Of a stretch of DNA of 5,327 bases, positions 1-5,327 are shown in pieces. The notes below the pieces were generated by a model that was not told the DNA's origin, made no database searches, and worked only from the letters and a program-made list of their open reading frames with translations. The stretch comes from CAZGYE01 sp964530165 (GTDB lineage Bacteria > Planctomycetota > Planctomycetia > Planctomycetales > Planctomycetaceae): positions 1-5,327 of the forward strand of contig CAZGYE010000355.1 of assembly GCA_964530165.1 (NCBI GenBank). The letters run 5' to 3'. How positions within the stretch are numbered: the first letter of the stretch is position 1; each line of letters starts with the position of its first letter. Position numbers and translations under genes: made by a program.

Positions 1-2039
1 ACACGTTCATTCTCTACGACGGCGGGACGCTGCCGGCGGCCTATCACGGCAAGCTGTTCGGCGTCGAACCGCTGCAGGGCCGCGTCGTCTACAGTCAGAT
101 CGAGCCGGACACCTCAACGTTCAAGACGAAGGACCTCGGCCATCCCATTACCAGCACCGACAAGCGGTTTCGTCCGGTCGAGATCAAGGTTGGCCCCGAC
201 GGGGCTGTTTACATCGCCGACATGCACGAGCTCCAAATCAGCCATCGCCAGCATTTCGAAGGTCAAATCGAACGCTCCAACGGTCGCATCTACCGACTGA
301 AGGCGAAAGGGGCCAAGCCGGTTGGGCCGTTCGATCTCGGCAAGAAGTCAACTCGTGAGCTGGTCGAGCTGCTCGATCACCCCAACAAGTGGTACCGGCA
401 AACGGCGCTGCGGCTGTTCGGAGACCGTAAAGACCCGTCGGTCATCCCGCTTCTGAAAAAGACGCTCGCTGAGACCGACGGCCGGTTGGCTCTGGGCGCG
501 CTGTGGGCGCTGAATCTCAGCGGCGGGTTCAACGACGACGTCGCGCTGACCAGCCTGGCTCACGAGGATCCGCTGGTTCGGATGTGGACGGTACGTTTGC
601 TGTGTGACGAAAAACGCGTCTCGTCGCCGATCGCTGGAGAGCTGGCGGCGCTGGCGGCCCGTGAGCCGTACGTTCACGTCCGCAGTCAACTGGCCAGCTC
701 GGCAAAACGCCTGCCGGTCGCGGATGCTCTGCCCATCATCCGCAACCTGCTCGGCCATGGGGAAGACGTCGACGACCTCCACGTCCCGCTCTTGATCTGG
801 TGGGCAATCGAGTCGAAGGCCGAAACTGATCGCGAGGCCCTGCTGGCGATGTTCCAAGACGAAGAGACCTGGCGGCTGCCGATGGTCGAACAACACATTC
901 TCAGCCGTCTGATGCGGCGCTACGCCCTGGCCGGCGCCAGAAAGGACCTCTTGACTTGCGCGAAGCTGTTCCGGCTTTCTCCGAGCCCGGAGCACAGCAA
1001 GCTGCTGCTGCACGGATTCGAAGAGGCTTTCAAGGGCCGATCGCTGGCCGGCCTGCCCGACGAGCTTATCGAGGTGCTGGCGAAGCAGGGGGCCGGCTCG
1101 ATCGTGCTCGGCCTGCGTCAGGGAAAGCCCGACGCCATCGACAAAGCACTGGCCGTCGTCGCCGATGAGAAAGCTGATCAGAAAAAACGGCTGGAATACG
1201 TCGAGATCTTCGGCGAGATCAACCAGCCCAAGAGCGTTCCGGTGCTGCTGGACGTGTTGAGCCGATCACGCGACGATCATCTGCGGGTGACGGCGCTGAC
1301 GGCGCTGCAGTCCTACAGCGGCGCGAGAATCGGCAGCGAGGTGGTCGCACGGTACGAGGGCTTCTCCGAGGACGTCCGCAGCGCCGCCGAGACCCTGCTC
1401 TCCAGCCGGAAGACCTGGACCCGGCAGTTGCTGGAGGCCGTCGACGCCGGCACGGTCGATCGGGCCGGCATCCCGCTCGACGTCGTTCGTAAGATGACCG
1501 TCCACCGCGACGAGCGGATTGCCGCTCTCGTCGGCAAACACTGGAAGAACATCGCCGGCGCGACCAACGAACAGATGCAGAAGCAGATCCAGCACCTCAC
1601 CACGGTGCTCGCGTCGGCTGGCGGAGACCCCTACAGCGGCAAGCAGCTTTACACGAAGAGCTGCGGCAAGTGCCACATTCTTTTCGGAGAGGGAGGCCGC
1701 GTCGGACCCGACCTGACCAGCTTCCAACGGGACGACGTCGTCCGTATTCTGCTCAACGTGGTCAATCCCAGCGCCGCGATTCGCGAGGGGTTCGAGACCT
1801 ACCTGATCGTCACCGAGGACGGCCGGACCGTCAGCGGCTTCCGCTTCGATGAGGACAACCGCGTCGTGGTGCTGCGTGGGGCCGACGGCCAGAACATCAC
1901 CGTCGCCCGCGACCAAATCGACGAAATGCTCCAGCAGAAGAAATCAATCATGCCGGAGGGCCTGCTGGGAGACCTGAGCGAACAGCAAATCCGCGACCTG
2001 TTCGCCTACCTGCGCAGCAGCCAGCCGTTGAATAATTGA
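1..2039 (+). CDS. PVC-type heme-binding HEAT-repeat protein, 3' part (5' end outside window)
   Basis: The reading frame is open from base 3, so the gene starts upstream; the ATG at 222 is internal. About 678 residues are visible. Residues 1-99 are the end of a membrane-bound dehydrogenase-type beta-propeller (TIGR02604-like), with FRPVEIKVGPDGAVYIAD at about 56-73 and GRIYRL at 94-99. Residues about 114-480 are HEAT-like helical repeats (for example HPNKWYRQTALRLFGDR). Residues about 545-676 are the PVC-type heme domain (TIGR02603-like): CGKCH at bases 1662-1676 should bind heme c covalently, and the Met of SIMPEGL (1950-1952) is the likely distal ligand. Such proteins are abundant in planctomycetes, are probably exported, and are inferred to oxidise sugars or other substrates and pass on electrons; the substrate is unknown. 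The usual DWYN-like motif after YIAD is replaced by MHELQISH. The TGA stop lies inside a heptamer repeat. Family assignment is firm, function is not. Confidence 0.93.
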   Translation, partial: TFILYDGGTLPAAYHGKLFGVEPLQGRVVYSQIEPDTSTFKTKDLGHPITSTDKRFRPVEIKVGPDGAVYIADMHELQISHRQHFEGQIERSNGRIYRLKAKGAKPVGPFDLGKKSTRELVELLDHPNKWYRQTALRLFGDRKDPSVIPLLKKTLAETDGRLALGALWALNLSGGFNDDVALTSLAHEDPLVRMWTVRLLCDEKRVSSPIAGELAALAAREPYVHVRSQLASSAKRLPVADALPIIRNLLGHGEDVDDLHVPLLIWWAIESKAETDREALLAMFQDEETWRLPMVEQHILSRLMRRYALAGARKDLLTCAKLFRLSPSPEHSKLLLHGFEEAFKGRSLAGLPDELIEVLAKQGAGSIVLGLRQGKPDAIDKALAVVADEKADQKKRLEYVEIFGEINQPKSVPVLLDVLSRSRDDHLRVTALTALQSYSGARIGSEVVARYEGFSEDVRSAAETLLSSRKTWTRQLLEAVDAGTVDRAGIPLDVVRKMTVHRDERIAALVGKHWKNIAGATNEQMQKQIQHLTTVLASAGGDPYSGKQLYTKSCGKCHILFGEGGRVGPDLTSFQRDDVVRILLNVVNPSAAIREGFETYLIVTEDGRTVSGFRFDEDNRVVVLRGADGQNITVARDQIDEMLQQKKSIMPEGLLGDLSEQQIRDLFAYLRSSQPLNN

Positions 2040-2071
2040 GCTTTCAGCGGTCAGCTTTCAGCGGTCAGTGA
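2037..2071 (+). repeat. TCAGCNN heptamer array A (about 5 units)
   Basis: Units of 7 bases run without gaps: TGAGCTT (2037), TCAGCGG (2044), TCAGCTT (2051), TCAGCGG (2058) and TCAGTGA (2065). The first, degenerate unit contains the TGA stop of the heme protein gene. The last contains a GTG that opens a spurious upstream extension of the next gene. The same unit occurs in arrays B and C. Seen directly; any function is unknown. Confidence 0.85.
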
Positions 2072-2107
2072 TCGATTTGTCTGCGCGCAGTGTACGCGGC
2101 CGGGTGG

Positions 2108-2134
2108 CTGTGGTGGAGCAAAGCGACCCCACAG
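2108..2134. repeat. Imperfect hairpin in the spacer before the pseudopilin gene
   Basis: CTGTGG (2108-2113) pairs with CCACAG (2129-2134). The stem continues inward as GG/CC and GC/GC, interrupted by a one-base bulge and a small internal loop, and closes on an AAA loop. There is no following T-run, so a classical intrinsic terminator is unlikely. It resembles short palindromic intergenic repeats of planctomycetes (from memory, not checked). It lies about 100 bases upstream of the next start. Confidence 0.5.
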
Positions 2135-2232
2135 ATGCTACCGCTGAAGGCAGGTCTGTACCCAAACTAGATCGCCGCAGAACCCTTTTGAGTTCCTGCG
2201 ATTCATTGCGTCATGCGTTCGATCTCGCTGCA

Positions 2233-3267
2233 ATGATAATGATGTTGACCGCGACGAACAAATACCGAACGAAAACGACAGCTTTCACGCTGATTGAGCT
2301 GTTGGTGGTGATTGCCATTATTGCGATACTGATTGCCCTGTTGCTGCCGGGCGTCCAGCAAGTGCGTGAAGCAGCCCGCCGCAGCCAATGTCGGAACCAT
2401 CTCAAGCAGATTGGGCTGGCGCTGCACAACTACCATGATGCGCATGAAGTTTTTCCACCGGGTTGGGTCCCGGTTCGCGACGCCGGCGTGACTCCGCCAG
2501 GCCATCCCGTCAGAGATTCGCGTCTGGCATCGTCGTGGGCCTGGAGCGCGTTCATCTTGCCGTTTCTCGACCAGGCTCCGCTGTACAAGGCGCTCGCCGT
2601 CGCTGCCGACACGTCGCTGCCGCCTCCACCGGCCCGGCAGGACCCCGTCAACGGAAGAAACGATCGGGTGCTGGCTGTCTATCTCTGCCCCTCAGATGCC
2701 GGCGATGAGGTCAGTCCCTGGGGCGGCACGTCGGCGCCGAGCGCCCCGGTGATGTTCGACGGCTACTCGAAGTCGAATTATCCCGCCGTTCAAGGTCTCG
2801 GCCGCGTGAGCCTCGCAGGAAGACGGGGGGCCAACAGTTTCAACTTGACCGACGTTCCACGCGACGAGCAAGGGATGTTCGGCAATTCGACGAACACTCG
2901 AATTCGCGACATCGTCGACGGCGCCAGCAACACGCTTGCCGTTGGTGAACGTGAGATGACAACCGCGAGTATGCTGTTCAACGACGCCTATGCCGCGATC
3001 TGGTTACGCTGTACGGAGCCGTTCTCGACCGGGGTCCGCAATTGTTGGGCGGGCTCGGTGACCGGTGTCACGCACCGCTCGGCGCCCATCAACACGCGAT
3101 CCTTGAGTGCCGATCAGCTTCGGATCGGTTTTCGCAGCCTTCACGCCGGCGGCGCTCATTTCCTTCTGGCTGACGGATCCGTCCGCTTCGTCCAGGAGAA
3201 CATCGACGACCAGGTCTACGAGGACCTCGGATCGATCTCCGACGGCAGAGTGATCGCCGAGTATTGA
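2233..3267 (+). CDS. DUF1559 domain protein with type IV prepilin N-terminus (H-X9-DG family)
   Basis: A 344-residue pseudopilin-like protein. Residues 1-17 are a short basic leader. The prepilin peptidase site is A17/F18 followed by TLIELLVVIAIIAIL, with Glu at mature position 5 (E22); the hydrophobic helix spans about 20-38. Next comes the conserved QCRNHLKQIGLALHNYHD (52-69), then the DUF1559 body. The C-terminal processing-associated motif is His304-X9-Asp-Gly (bases 3142-3177, HAGGAHFLLADG). Planctomycetes encode tens to hundreds of such proteins; they are presumed to be cell-surface or secretion-related pseudopilins with unknown individual roles. The Ala rather than Gly before the cleavage site is a tolerated variant. 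ATG codons at 2233, 2239 and 2242 are all possible starts; none has a clear Shine-Dalgarno sequence. A longer frame from GTG 2068 is rejected because it runs through a repeat array and puts 55 extra residues before the leader. Confidence 0.93.
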   Translation: MIMMLTATNKYRTKTTAFTLIELLVVIAIIAILIALLLPGVQQVREAARRSQCRNHLKQIGLALHNYHDAHEVFPPGWVPVRDAGVTPPGHPVRDSRLASSWAWSAFILPFLDQAPLYKALAVAADTSLPPPPARQDPVNGRNDRVLAVYLCPSDAGDEVSPWGGTSAPSAPVMFDGYSKSNYPAVQGLGRVSLAGRRGANSFNLTDVPRDEQGMFGNSTNTRIRDIVDGASNTLAVGEREMTTASMLFNDAYAAIWLRCTEPFSTGVRNCWAGSVTGVTHRSAPINTRSLSADQLRIGFRSLHAGGAHFLLADGSVRFVQENIDDQVYEDLGSISDGRVIAEY

Positions 3268-3346
3268 GTGTCCTTTCGGCAAGCGTGCATGAATCGTTTT
3301 GGCGAATTGTCTATCCTGGCCGCCTTTGCATTTTGGGAGAACGGCC

Positions 3347-3590
3347 ATGGGCGGAAGGAAGCGTCGTGAGGTGCCGCCGGGGCTGGCACGAGCACGGGAT
3401 CGGTTCAGGTTTGGCGTCGGACACGCAAGCCGAAGTCGCGGATTCCGGAGACGCTGTGGGCGATGGCCGGCGTGAAACCAAGCTGCACGCTCCAGCAGCC
3501 GAGGGAGAGCACGTGCAGCGCGTTTCTGGAACTCTGTCGGACTTCGGCAGTTTTGCCGAAATGTGGAATCCAGACGCAGAACTTTCCCGC
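3347..3590 (+). pseudogene. Frameshifted remnant of a transposon-associated small protein (IS66 accessory/TnpA-like)
   Basis: From ATG 3347, preceded by a GGGAGA possible ribosome binding site, the frame reads MGGRKRREVPPGLARARDRFR and then goes out of register. In the next frame, from base 3412, it reads WRRTRKPKSRIPETLWAMA. Joined, the two halves resemble the N-terminus of a small (about 110-130 residues) protein family common in planctomycetes and often annotated as an IS66-type accessory or hypothetical protein, recalled as Basic-RF..WR..R...RIPE.LW..AV. About one base appears lost near 3407-3411. The expected following helix-turn-helix-like segment (ALRLDYY..LKKR) is not visible. A weak echo of the family's FVEL stretch may remain as AFLEL (about 3516-3530). 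The frame then runs into repeat array B and ends at 3699. No transposase or terminal inverted repeat is visible nearby. The family name is from memory; the split frame is seen directly. Confidence 0.55.
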
Positions 3591-3617
3591 AGAGGGGGTT
3601 CCGTCGAGAGGAGCCGA

Positions 3618-3652
3618 TCAGCGATCAGCTTTCAGCACTCAGCTTTCAGCCA
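3618..3652 (+). repeat. TCAGCNN heptamer array B (5 units)
   Basis: Five contiguous 7-base units: TCAGCGA (3618), TCAGCTT (3625), TCAGCAC (3632), TCAGCTT (3639) and TCAGCCA (3646). It has the same unit and orientation as array A. It lies just after the decayed mobile-element gene and faces the inverted array C across a 26-base spacer. Confidence 0.88.
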
Positions 3653-3678
3653 GAAAGAACAGCGCTCGGGCCTCCCAG

Positions 3679-3706
3679 CGGCTGACCGCTGACCGCTGAC
3701 CGCTGA
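3679..3706 (-). repeat. TCAGCNN heptamer array C (4 units, inverted)
   Basis: Read on the minus strand this is TCAGCGG three times followed by TCAGCCG, with exact 7-base phasing; on the plus strand it is CGGCTGA followed by three CCGCTGA. It lies 10 bases beyond the stop of the small minus-strand gene. With array B it forms an imperfect inverted repeat (for example TCAGCGATCAGC against GCTGACCGCTGA), which in RNA could fold into a long stem between the two genes. No U-tract is visible, so a terminator role is only possible. Confidence 0.88.
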
Positions 3707-3716
3707 TGGCTTCGCT

Positions 3717-3953
3717 TTACTTGTGGTAGCCGAGCCCGCTGATGACGTCGTAGAGTTCCTCGAACGTGATGAACCGTCGGCGATGACGGAGTTTGTACTG
3801 GTCGATGGCTTCACCCAATTCGGCGACTTCGGGACGCCTGTGGCTGTGCGAATCGCGGAATTGACGGCGTTCCGGCAGGGCAGAACGTCCCTCAGGGCAG
3901 GAACTGCGACGGTCCACAAATCCGGTAGGCTTCTGCTCGACCAGTGGTTGCAT
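3717..3953 (-). CDS. Small conserved planctomycete hypothetical protein (78 aa)
   Basis: A 78-residue cytoplasmic-looking protein with no signal peptide or membrane segment. The N-terminal third (residues 1-40) is rich in Arg, Pro and Ser, with DRRSSCPEGR at 14-23 and PERRQF at 27-32. A predicted helix (42-53, EVAELGEAIDQY) leads into the conserved-looking tail YKLRHRRRFITFEEL (53-67) and ends in SGLGYHK. I recognise this tail from many small planctomycete proteins of unknown function; the basic block could contact nucleic acid or ribosomes, which is inference. The ATG at 3953 is chosen because AGGAG (plus-strand CTCCT at 3961-3965) lies 7 bases upstream, the clearest ribosome binding site in the window. 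The frame stays open much further upstream, antiparallel to gpsA, but that part has no coding support. It is divergent from gpsA. Confidence 0.85.
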   Translation of the reverse strand: MQPLVEQKPTGFVDRRSSCPEGRSALPERRQFRDSHSHRRPEVAELGEAIDQYKLRHRRRFITFEELYDVISGLGYHK

Positions 3954-3960
3954 TAAGATA

Positions 3961-3965
3961 CTCCT
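3961..3965 (-). promoter_or_regulatory. Ribosome binding site of the 78-aa gene
   Basis: CTCCT on the plus strand is AGGAG on the minus strand, 7 bases before the ATG at 3953. It decides the start against a much longer open frame. Confidence 0.8.
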
Positions 3966-3991
3966 GTAGCAGCGAGCGGTCAGAATCTCGA

Positions 3992-4010
3992 TTATCGGGG
4001 GGCGCGATAA
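3992..4010. promoter_or_regulatory. Dyad TTATCG-N7-CGATAA, candidate operator
   Basis: A perfect 6-base inverted repeat with a G-rich 7-base centre lies in the divergent region between the 78-aa gene and gpsA. On the minus strand it overlaps a GATAAT hexamer (3996-3991) that could be a -10 box about 38 bases before the small gene's ATG; no good -35 box accompanies it. A dyad of this size can arise by chance, so regulatory function is speculative. Confidence 0.25.
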
Positions 4011-4108
4011 ACATACGTCGGCATGGGGGGTGAGGCAAACGGATTTGAGGGGTTTCCGGCCGGTTTTCGTCAATTCTTTCCGGCGCCCGAGCGGTTTTGA
4101 CGGCTGTC

Positions 4109-4114
4109 TTGACA
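4109..4114 (+). promoter_or_regulatory. Possible -35 box (TTGACA) for gpsA
   Basis: An exact TTGACA lies 88 bases before the gpsA ATG, with a TTGACG 12 bases upstream (4097) and a GTGACG just downstream. At 16-18 base spacing there is no good TATAAT (GAATCA at 4132 is poor), so the promoter call is weak. The rest of 3954-4202 shows no recognised element apart from the dyad and the small gene's ribosome binding site. Confidence 0.25.
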
Positions 4115-4202
4115 GGTTGTGACGGATTGCCGAATCAGGCCGGAGAGACGGCCAGTGATACCGTGGTCGGCCAAAGACCCTCATGAAGTAGATCGGACGA
4201 AA

Positions 4203-5198
4203 ATGACTACGAAGATCACCGTTCTCGGCAGCGGCGCCATGGCAACGGCTTGCTCGGTTTTGCTGGCTGAGCATCCTGAGCAGGGGGTCTCGCTTTGGGC
4301 CAGGAATCCGGCACACGCCCGGGACATCACCGAGGATCGCGAAAACCGCCGTTTGCTGCCTGGAGTCCGCATTCCGGACGACCTGCTTGTTACCTCCGAC
4401 ATCGAGCAGGCCATCCAGGGAGCCGACCTTCTGGTGGCGGCGATCCCCACGAAGTTTCTGCGGGAAGCGCTGACCCAGTTGGCCGGACATCTGCAAGACG
4501 ACCGTCCGGTGGTCAGCGTCGTCAAGGGGCTGGAGAACGAAACCTTCATGCGGCCCAGCGAGATCATTGCCGAGGTGCTCGGGAACCGGGCCGTCGTGGC
4601 GCTTTCCGGCCCGAGCCATGCCGAGGAAATCTCGCGGCGGCTCCCGGCCAGCGTGGTCGCAGCCAGCGGCGACATCGCGCTGGCCAAACGGGTTCAGCAG
4701 ATGTTCAACACCGACCGCTTTCGCGTTTACACCAATCTGGACATTGTCGGCGTCGAGCTGGCCGCAGCGTTGAAGAACGTGATCGCCATCGCTGCCGGCA
4801 TCTGCGACGGCCTGGGCTACGGCGACAACGCGAAGTCGGCATTGATGACCCGCGGACTCGTCGAGATGACACGCTTCGGCACAGCCCTGGGAGCCGAGTC
4901 CGTCACGTTTGCCGGCCTGGCCGGTATGGGCGACCTGATTACCACCTGCACCAGCCAATACAGCCGAAACCGCAAAGTCGGCCAGCGTCTCGGCGAGGGC
5001 GAGTCGCTCGAAGAGATTCTCGCCAGCATGGACGCCGTCGCTGAAGGGGTCACCACGACCAAGAGCGTCTACGAACTGGCCCAGAAACGGGGCTTCGAAA
5101 TGCCCATCACCAGCGAGGTCTATCGTGTCCTCTTCGAGCAGAAGCAACCCGAACAGGCAACCAATTCCCTCATGATGCGCCCACCGCGCGGCGAATAG
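4203..5198 (+). CDS. gpsA: NAD(P)H-dependent glycerol-3-phosphate dehydrogenase
   Basis: A 331-residue cytoplasmic enzyme, the usual length for GpsA. It interconverts dihydroxyacetone phosphate and sn-glycerol 3-phosphate and supplies the glycerol backbone of phospholipids. The Rossmann loop is VLGSGAMATA (7-16), with Met-Ala where many GpsA proteins have Trp-Gly. VKGLE (Lys108) and SGPSHAEE (135-142) follow. The C-terminal catalytic domain has ALKNVIAIAAG with Lys191 as the likely catalytic lysine, DGLGYGDNAKSALMTRG (202-218), and GLAGMGDLITTCTSQYSRNR with Asp244, Thr248, Arg255 and Asn256 at the expected substrate and cofactor positions. The ATG at 4203 is chosen because the nucleotide-binding strand begins at once; a GTG at 4119 would add 28 unrelated residues. 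The ribosome binding site is weak (CGGA). It is divergent from the 78-aa gene, and its stop codon lies in a tandem duplication. Function is confident. Confidence 0.97.
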   Translation: MTTKITVLGSGAMATACSVLLAEHPEQGVSLWARNPAHARDITEDRENRRLLPGVRIPDDLLVTSDIEQAIQGADLLVAAIPTKFLREALTQLAGHLQDDRPVVSVVKGLENETFMRPSEIIAEVLGNRAVVALSGPSHAEEISRRLPASVVAASGDIALAKRVQQMFNTDRFRVYTNLDIVGVELAAALKNVIAIAAGICDGLGYGDNAKSALMTRGLVEMTRFGTALGAESVTFAGLAGMGDLITTCTSQYSRNRKVGQRLGEGESLEEILASMDAVAEGVTTTKSVYELAQKRGFEMPITSEVYRVLFEQKQPEQATNSLMMRPPRGE

Positions 5199-5230
5199 CC
5201 GCCACAGTTGGCGAATAGCCGCCATAGTTG
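5191..5230 (+). repeat. 20-base tandem duplication over the gpsA stop codon
   Basis: GCGAATAGCCGCCACAGTTG (5191-5210) is followed directly by a copy with one difference, C to T at unit position 15 (5211-5230). The first copy holds the last sense codon and TAG stop of gpsA; the second is non-coding. It looks like a slippage duplication. Confidence 0.9.
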
Positions 5231-5253
5231 AGGGTCTAGAGTTGAGAGTCTAG
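5227..5253 (+). repeat. 14-base tandem repeat after gpsA
   Basis: GTTGAGGGTCTAGA (5227-5240) is followed by GTTGAGAGTCTAG (5241-5253), with one internal difference. It shares GTTG with the end of the preceding 20-base duplication, suggesting stepwise local duplication. There is no T-run to support a terminator. Beyond it, 5254-5327 holds nothing I can assign. Confidence 0.8.
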
Positions 5254-5327
5254 CCCGGATACCGTCCACTTCAGCCTATGTGGAAATGTGCAAACGATTT
5301 GTGATGGGTGGCTGGGTCAGAGTCTTC

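Noticed and set aside
348..1013. 221-residue minus-strand open frame
   Set aside because: Mirror frame of the HEAT-repeat coding region in GC-rich DNA; composition is rich in Arg and Gln with no domain recognisable.
1266..1916. 216-residue minus-strand open frame
   Set aside because: Antisense shadow of the heme domain and the preceding repeats, whose plus-strand motifs are clearly real.
2068..2232. GTG-initiated 55-residue extension of the pseudopilin
   Set aside because: It starts inside a heptamer array, crosses a hairpin, and would place the prepilin leader far from the N-terminus.
3264..3692. 142-residue plus-strand open frame
   Set aside because: It overlaps the pseudopilin stop and reads the third frame of the mobile-element remnant, then the repeat arrays; it has no family resemblance.
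3618..3706. CRISPR-like array
   Set aside because: Units are contiguous 7-mers without spacers, and there are no cas genes.
3618..3706. Terminal inverted repeats of an intact insertion sequence
   Set aside because: The arrays face each other across only 26 bases with no gene between them, so they do not bound an element; the decayed gene lies outside the pair.
4119..4202. Upstream GTG start for gpsA
   Set aside because: It adds 28 residues before a Rossmann fold that normally starts within a few residues of the N-terminus.
3717..5225. 502-residue minus-strand open frame across gpsA
   Set aside because: Only its last 78 residues (from ATG 3953) are supported. The rest is antiparallel to well-conserved gpsA, is low in recognisable motifs, and crosses the divergent intergenic region.

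Overview
This window looks like planctomycete chromosome (class Planctomycetia, probably Pirellulales/Planctomycetales-like). I infer this from gene types: a large PVC-type HEAT-repeat cytochrome c protein, a DUF1559 pseudopilin with the H-X9-DG motif, a small protein ending in a YKLRHRRRFITFEE-type tail, and a GpsA with a GAMATA nucleotide loop. Moderate GC content, generous intergenic spacing and weak Shine-Dalgarno signals fit the same assignment.

Layout: (1) bases 1-2039, + strand: 3' part of a PVC-type heme-binding/HEAT-repeat protein whose N-terminal beta-propeller lies outside the window. (2) 2037-2232: spacer with a heptamer repeat array starting at the stop codon, and a hairpin. (3) 2233-3267, +: a type IV pilin-like DUF1559 protein. 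(4) 3268-3716: about 450 bases without an intact gene. It holds a frameshifted, shortened remnant of a transposon-associated small protein (3347 to about 3590), then two heptamer arrays in opposite orientation (3618-3652 and 3679-3706). (5) 3717-3953, - strand: a 78-residue conserved hypothetical protein with a clear ribosome binding site. (6) 3954-4202: divergent intergenic region with a TTATCG-N7-CGATAA dyad and a lone TTGACA. (7) 4203-5198, +: gpsA, glycerol-3-phosphate dehydrogenase. (8) 5199-5327: two short tandem duplications, the first overlapping the gpsA stop codon, then unassigned sequence.

The genes do not form one pathway. The cytochrome and pseudopilin are typical planctomycete surface or periplasmic expansion families. 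gpsA is a housekeeping lipid-precursor gene, divergent from the small unknown gene. I found no convincing new multi-gene system. The parts most worth a second look are the TCAGCNN heptamer arrays at three places, the decayed mobile-element gene, and the small conserved minus-strand protein.
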